Positions 14,936 through 16,489 of a DNA stretch of 16,489 nt are shown in pieces. The stretch comes from a bacterium (lineage in GTDB: Bacteria > Hydrothermota > UBA3072 > B12-G15). Position 1 is the first letter of the stretch. Each line of letters opens with the position of its first letter. Where the stretch lies: the NCBI GenBank assembly GCA_003646055.1, contig QNDZ01000017.1:1-16489 (forward strand), written 5' to 3'. Position numbers and translations under genes: made by a program. The notes beneath the pieces were generated by a model. It was not told where the DNA came from. It was given only the letters and a program-made list of their open reading frames with translations, and did no database searches.

Positions 14936-16489
14936 ATGGACATAAAATACCCTGAAACAAAAAAGGTTGATGTTGTTGATACAATCTTCGGCACAAGGGT
15001 TCCTGACCCATACAGATGGCTTGAAGACCTGAGAAGTTCAGAGGTTCAGGCATGGATAAAAAAACAGAACAAACTTACAATGAAGGTTTTAAGGTCTATC
15101 CCTGTATGGAAGACACTGTTAAAGGAGTTTGAAAATCTCTCCAGAACAACCACTGTACATTACATCTTTCCTGTGAAGAACAGGTATTTCTTCATGAAGA
15201 AGGAAGGGCTTAAAAACCATCCAGTTCTATACTATGTGGATGGAAAACCCGATGTATCAAAGGGGAAGGTTGTTGTTGACCCTAACAAATTCAGCAGGAG
15301 CGGGCTTGTATCCCTTGACTGGTATCGGGTATCCCGTGACGGCAAATATATCGCTTTTGGTAAATCAGAAGGGGGAACAGAGAACAGCACACTTTATGTG
15401 AAGGAGATTGACACAGGTAAAATGCTTCCGGACACCATCCCCAATACAAAGTGGGCTTCCCTTGTCTGGACACCCGACAATTCAGGGTTCTATTATTCAA
15501 GGAATACATCACGTGAAAAATACCTTCCCCACATATACTTCCACAAACTTGGAGAACCCTATGAAAAGGACAAATATATCTTTGGTGAAGGACTCTCTGA
15601 AACAGAAATTCCTGATGTTTCCGCATCATCTGACAGGGAGTATCTATTTATCAATGTTTCCCATGGATGGATAAAAAACGATGTGTATTTCAGAAGCATG
15701 AATTCGTCTGGAGGGTTTACACCGCTTTTTGTGGGCAAAAACGGCCTTTTCGATGTTAACCACCTTGATGGACATTTTATAGTCCTGACCACATACAATG
15801 CACCTAAGGGAAGAATACTCTCAATCCCTGTAGATTCAATAGATGAGGAACACTGGAAGGAGATAATACCTGAAAAGGACTTTGTGATTGAGTACTTCAG
15901 GATACTGGGAAAGAGGATAGTCCTCATAGTTAAAAAGGATACATACACAAAACTTCTCGTGTATAAACCTGATGGTGAATTCATAGGTGAAATCCCTCTA
16001 CCAGGGAAGGGGGTTGCAGGTGTGAGTGGTGAATGGGACAACCCTGTTGTGATAGTAAGGTATCAATCAATACTCCAGCCACCCATTATCTTCACATACA
16101 ACCTTGATACAGGTGAGAGGCATGTTATCTGGGAGATGGAAACAGGTGATTTCAACCCTGAAGAATATGAGCAGAAACTTGTCTTTTACAAATCAAAGGA
16201 TTCAACAAGCATACCCATGTTCATTGTCCATAAAAAGGGCATAAAACTTGATGGAAGCAATCCTGTTCTTCTCACAGGTTATGGTGGCTTCAGTGTGGGG
16301 ATATCCCCCTATTTTATGAGAAATCTTGTCCCTCTGCTGAAAAGGCGTATAGTTTTTGCATATCCGGGCATAAGGGGTGGAGATGAGTATGGTGAAGAGT
16401 GGCACAGGGATGGTATGCTCTCAAAGAAGCAGAATGTATTTGATGACTTCATTGCAGCAGGTGAATACCTGATTGATAAGGGCTACACC
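14936..16489 (+). CDS. Prolyl oligopeptidase (S9A serine peptidase), 3' end missing
   Basis: Open reading frame of 518 codons running off the window. Prolyl oligopeptidases cut short peptides after proline using an N-terminal seven-bladed propeller and a C-terminal alpha/beta-hydrolase domain. Seen: the N-terminal IKYPETKKVDVVDTIFG and VPDPYRWLED signature (about 3-33), propeller-type repeats through roughly residue 400, and the start of the hydrolase domain with LLTGYGGF (about 445), YPGIRGGDEYGEEWHRDG (about 478-495) and a KQNVFDDFIAAGEYL helix. The catalytic Ser, Asp and His lie beyond the window (family length about 700). GGGAGG (14926-14931) is 4 nt before ATG 14936. An in-frame ATG at 14891 would add a 15-residue hydrophobic segment and could be a leaderless start. 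Without that extension the enzyme looks cytoplasmic, possibly serving peptide fermentation. Confidence 0.93.
   Translation, partial: MDIKYPETKKVDVVDTIFGTRVPDPYRWLEDLRSSEVQAWIKKQNKLTMKVLRSIPVWKTLLKEFENLSRTTTVHYIFPVKNRYFFMKKEGLKNHPVLYYVDGKPDVSKGKVVVDPNKFSRSGLVSLDWYRVSRDGKYIAFGKSEGGTENSTLYVKEIDTGKMLPDTIPNTKWASLVWTPDNSGFYYSRNTSREKYLPHIYFHKLGEPYEKDKYIFGEGLSETEIPDVSASSDREYLFINVSHGWIKNDVYFRSMNSSGGFTPLFVGKNGLFDVNHLDGHFIVLTTYNAPKGRILSIPVDSIDEEHWKEIIPEKDFVIEYFRILGKRIVLIVKKDTYTKLLVYKPDGEFIGEIPLPGKGVAGVSGEWDNPVVIVRYQSILQPPIIFTYNLDTGERHVIWEMETGDFNPEEYEQKLVFYKSKDSTSIPMFIVHKKGIKLDGSNPVLLTGYGGFSVGISPYFMRNLVPLLKRRIVFAYPGIRGGDEYGEEWHRDGMLSKKQNVFDDFIAAGEYLIDKGYT

Noticed and set aside
15559..16041. 160-codon minus-strand ORF
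   Set aside because: Antisense to the prolyl oligopeptidase gene, with a Ser/Pro-rich product and no recognisable domain.
1..16489. CRISPR array, riboswitch or prophage
   Set aside because: No regularly spaced direct repeats, no riboswitch core I recognise, and no phage structural or integrase genes are visible. The tRNA has no duplicated 3' end nearby within the window.

Overview
The window looks like a chromosomal segment (roughly 40% GC by eye) from a diderm, probably anaerobic, fermentative bacterium. Two exported proteins end in type IX secretion (T9SS) type A-like sorting domains, and a CsgG/PEGA protein ends as an outer-membrane beta-barrel. That combination is common in FCB-group bacteria and in candidate phyla such as WOR-3/Hydrothermae. 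This placement is inferred from protein style only; no marker gene was compared.

Layout. (1) 1-2814, plus strand: a tight operon of the citE 3' end, citF and a butyrate kinase-type gene, with overlapping starts and stops. It suggests citrate or citramalate cleavage linked to acyl-phosphate/ATP chemistry. (2) 2828-3839: a compact one-gene mobile element, a Y1/HUH transposase of the REP-associated (RAYT) type between perfect 29-bp inverted repeats, starting 13 bp after the kinase stop. (3) 3941-5248: an AAA ATPase with a DUF4143-type C-terminus. (4) 5417-9382: a 1321-residue exported multidomain protein (seven SBBP propeller blades, three carboxypeptidase-regulatory-like domains, a GATase-like fold, a MAM/jelly-roll module and a T9SS-like tail). 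(5) 9417-11408, minus: a 663-residue CsgG/FlgT-like, PEGA and beta-barrel protein. (6) 11471-12197, minus: a two-gene unit of a small charged protein and a Pol-beta-type nucleotidyltransferase, a toxin-antitoxin-like arrangement. (7) 12306-14580, plus: a shortened archaemetzincin-like gene whose catalytic Glu is Lys, a 590-residue secreted protein with a T9SS-like tail, and a 53-codon ORF that looks like a decayed exported-protein start. (8) tRNA-Phe(GAA) at 14771-14843, then the 5' part of a prolyl oligopeptidase gene that runs off the window.

The most notable non-coding signal is a recurring promoter geometry. The transposase, the small minus-strand gene and the metzincin-like gene have no clear Shine-Dalgarno sequence. 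In front of each lies TTGAnT, 16 bp, TAnnnT, exactly 6 bp, ATG, which would place transcription start on the A of the start codon. The same geometry occurs at an upstream in-frame ATG of the prolyl oligopeptidase. The other genes carry strong AGGAGG-type ribosome binding sites. The window therefore suggests leaderless and SD-led translation side by side. No gene stretch exceeding 300 bases is empty; the longest gaps (3802-3940, 5249-5416, 14581-14770) hold promoters and little else.
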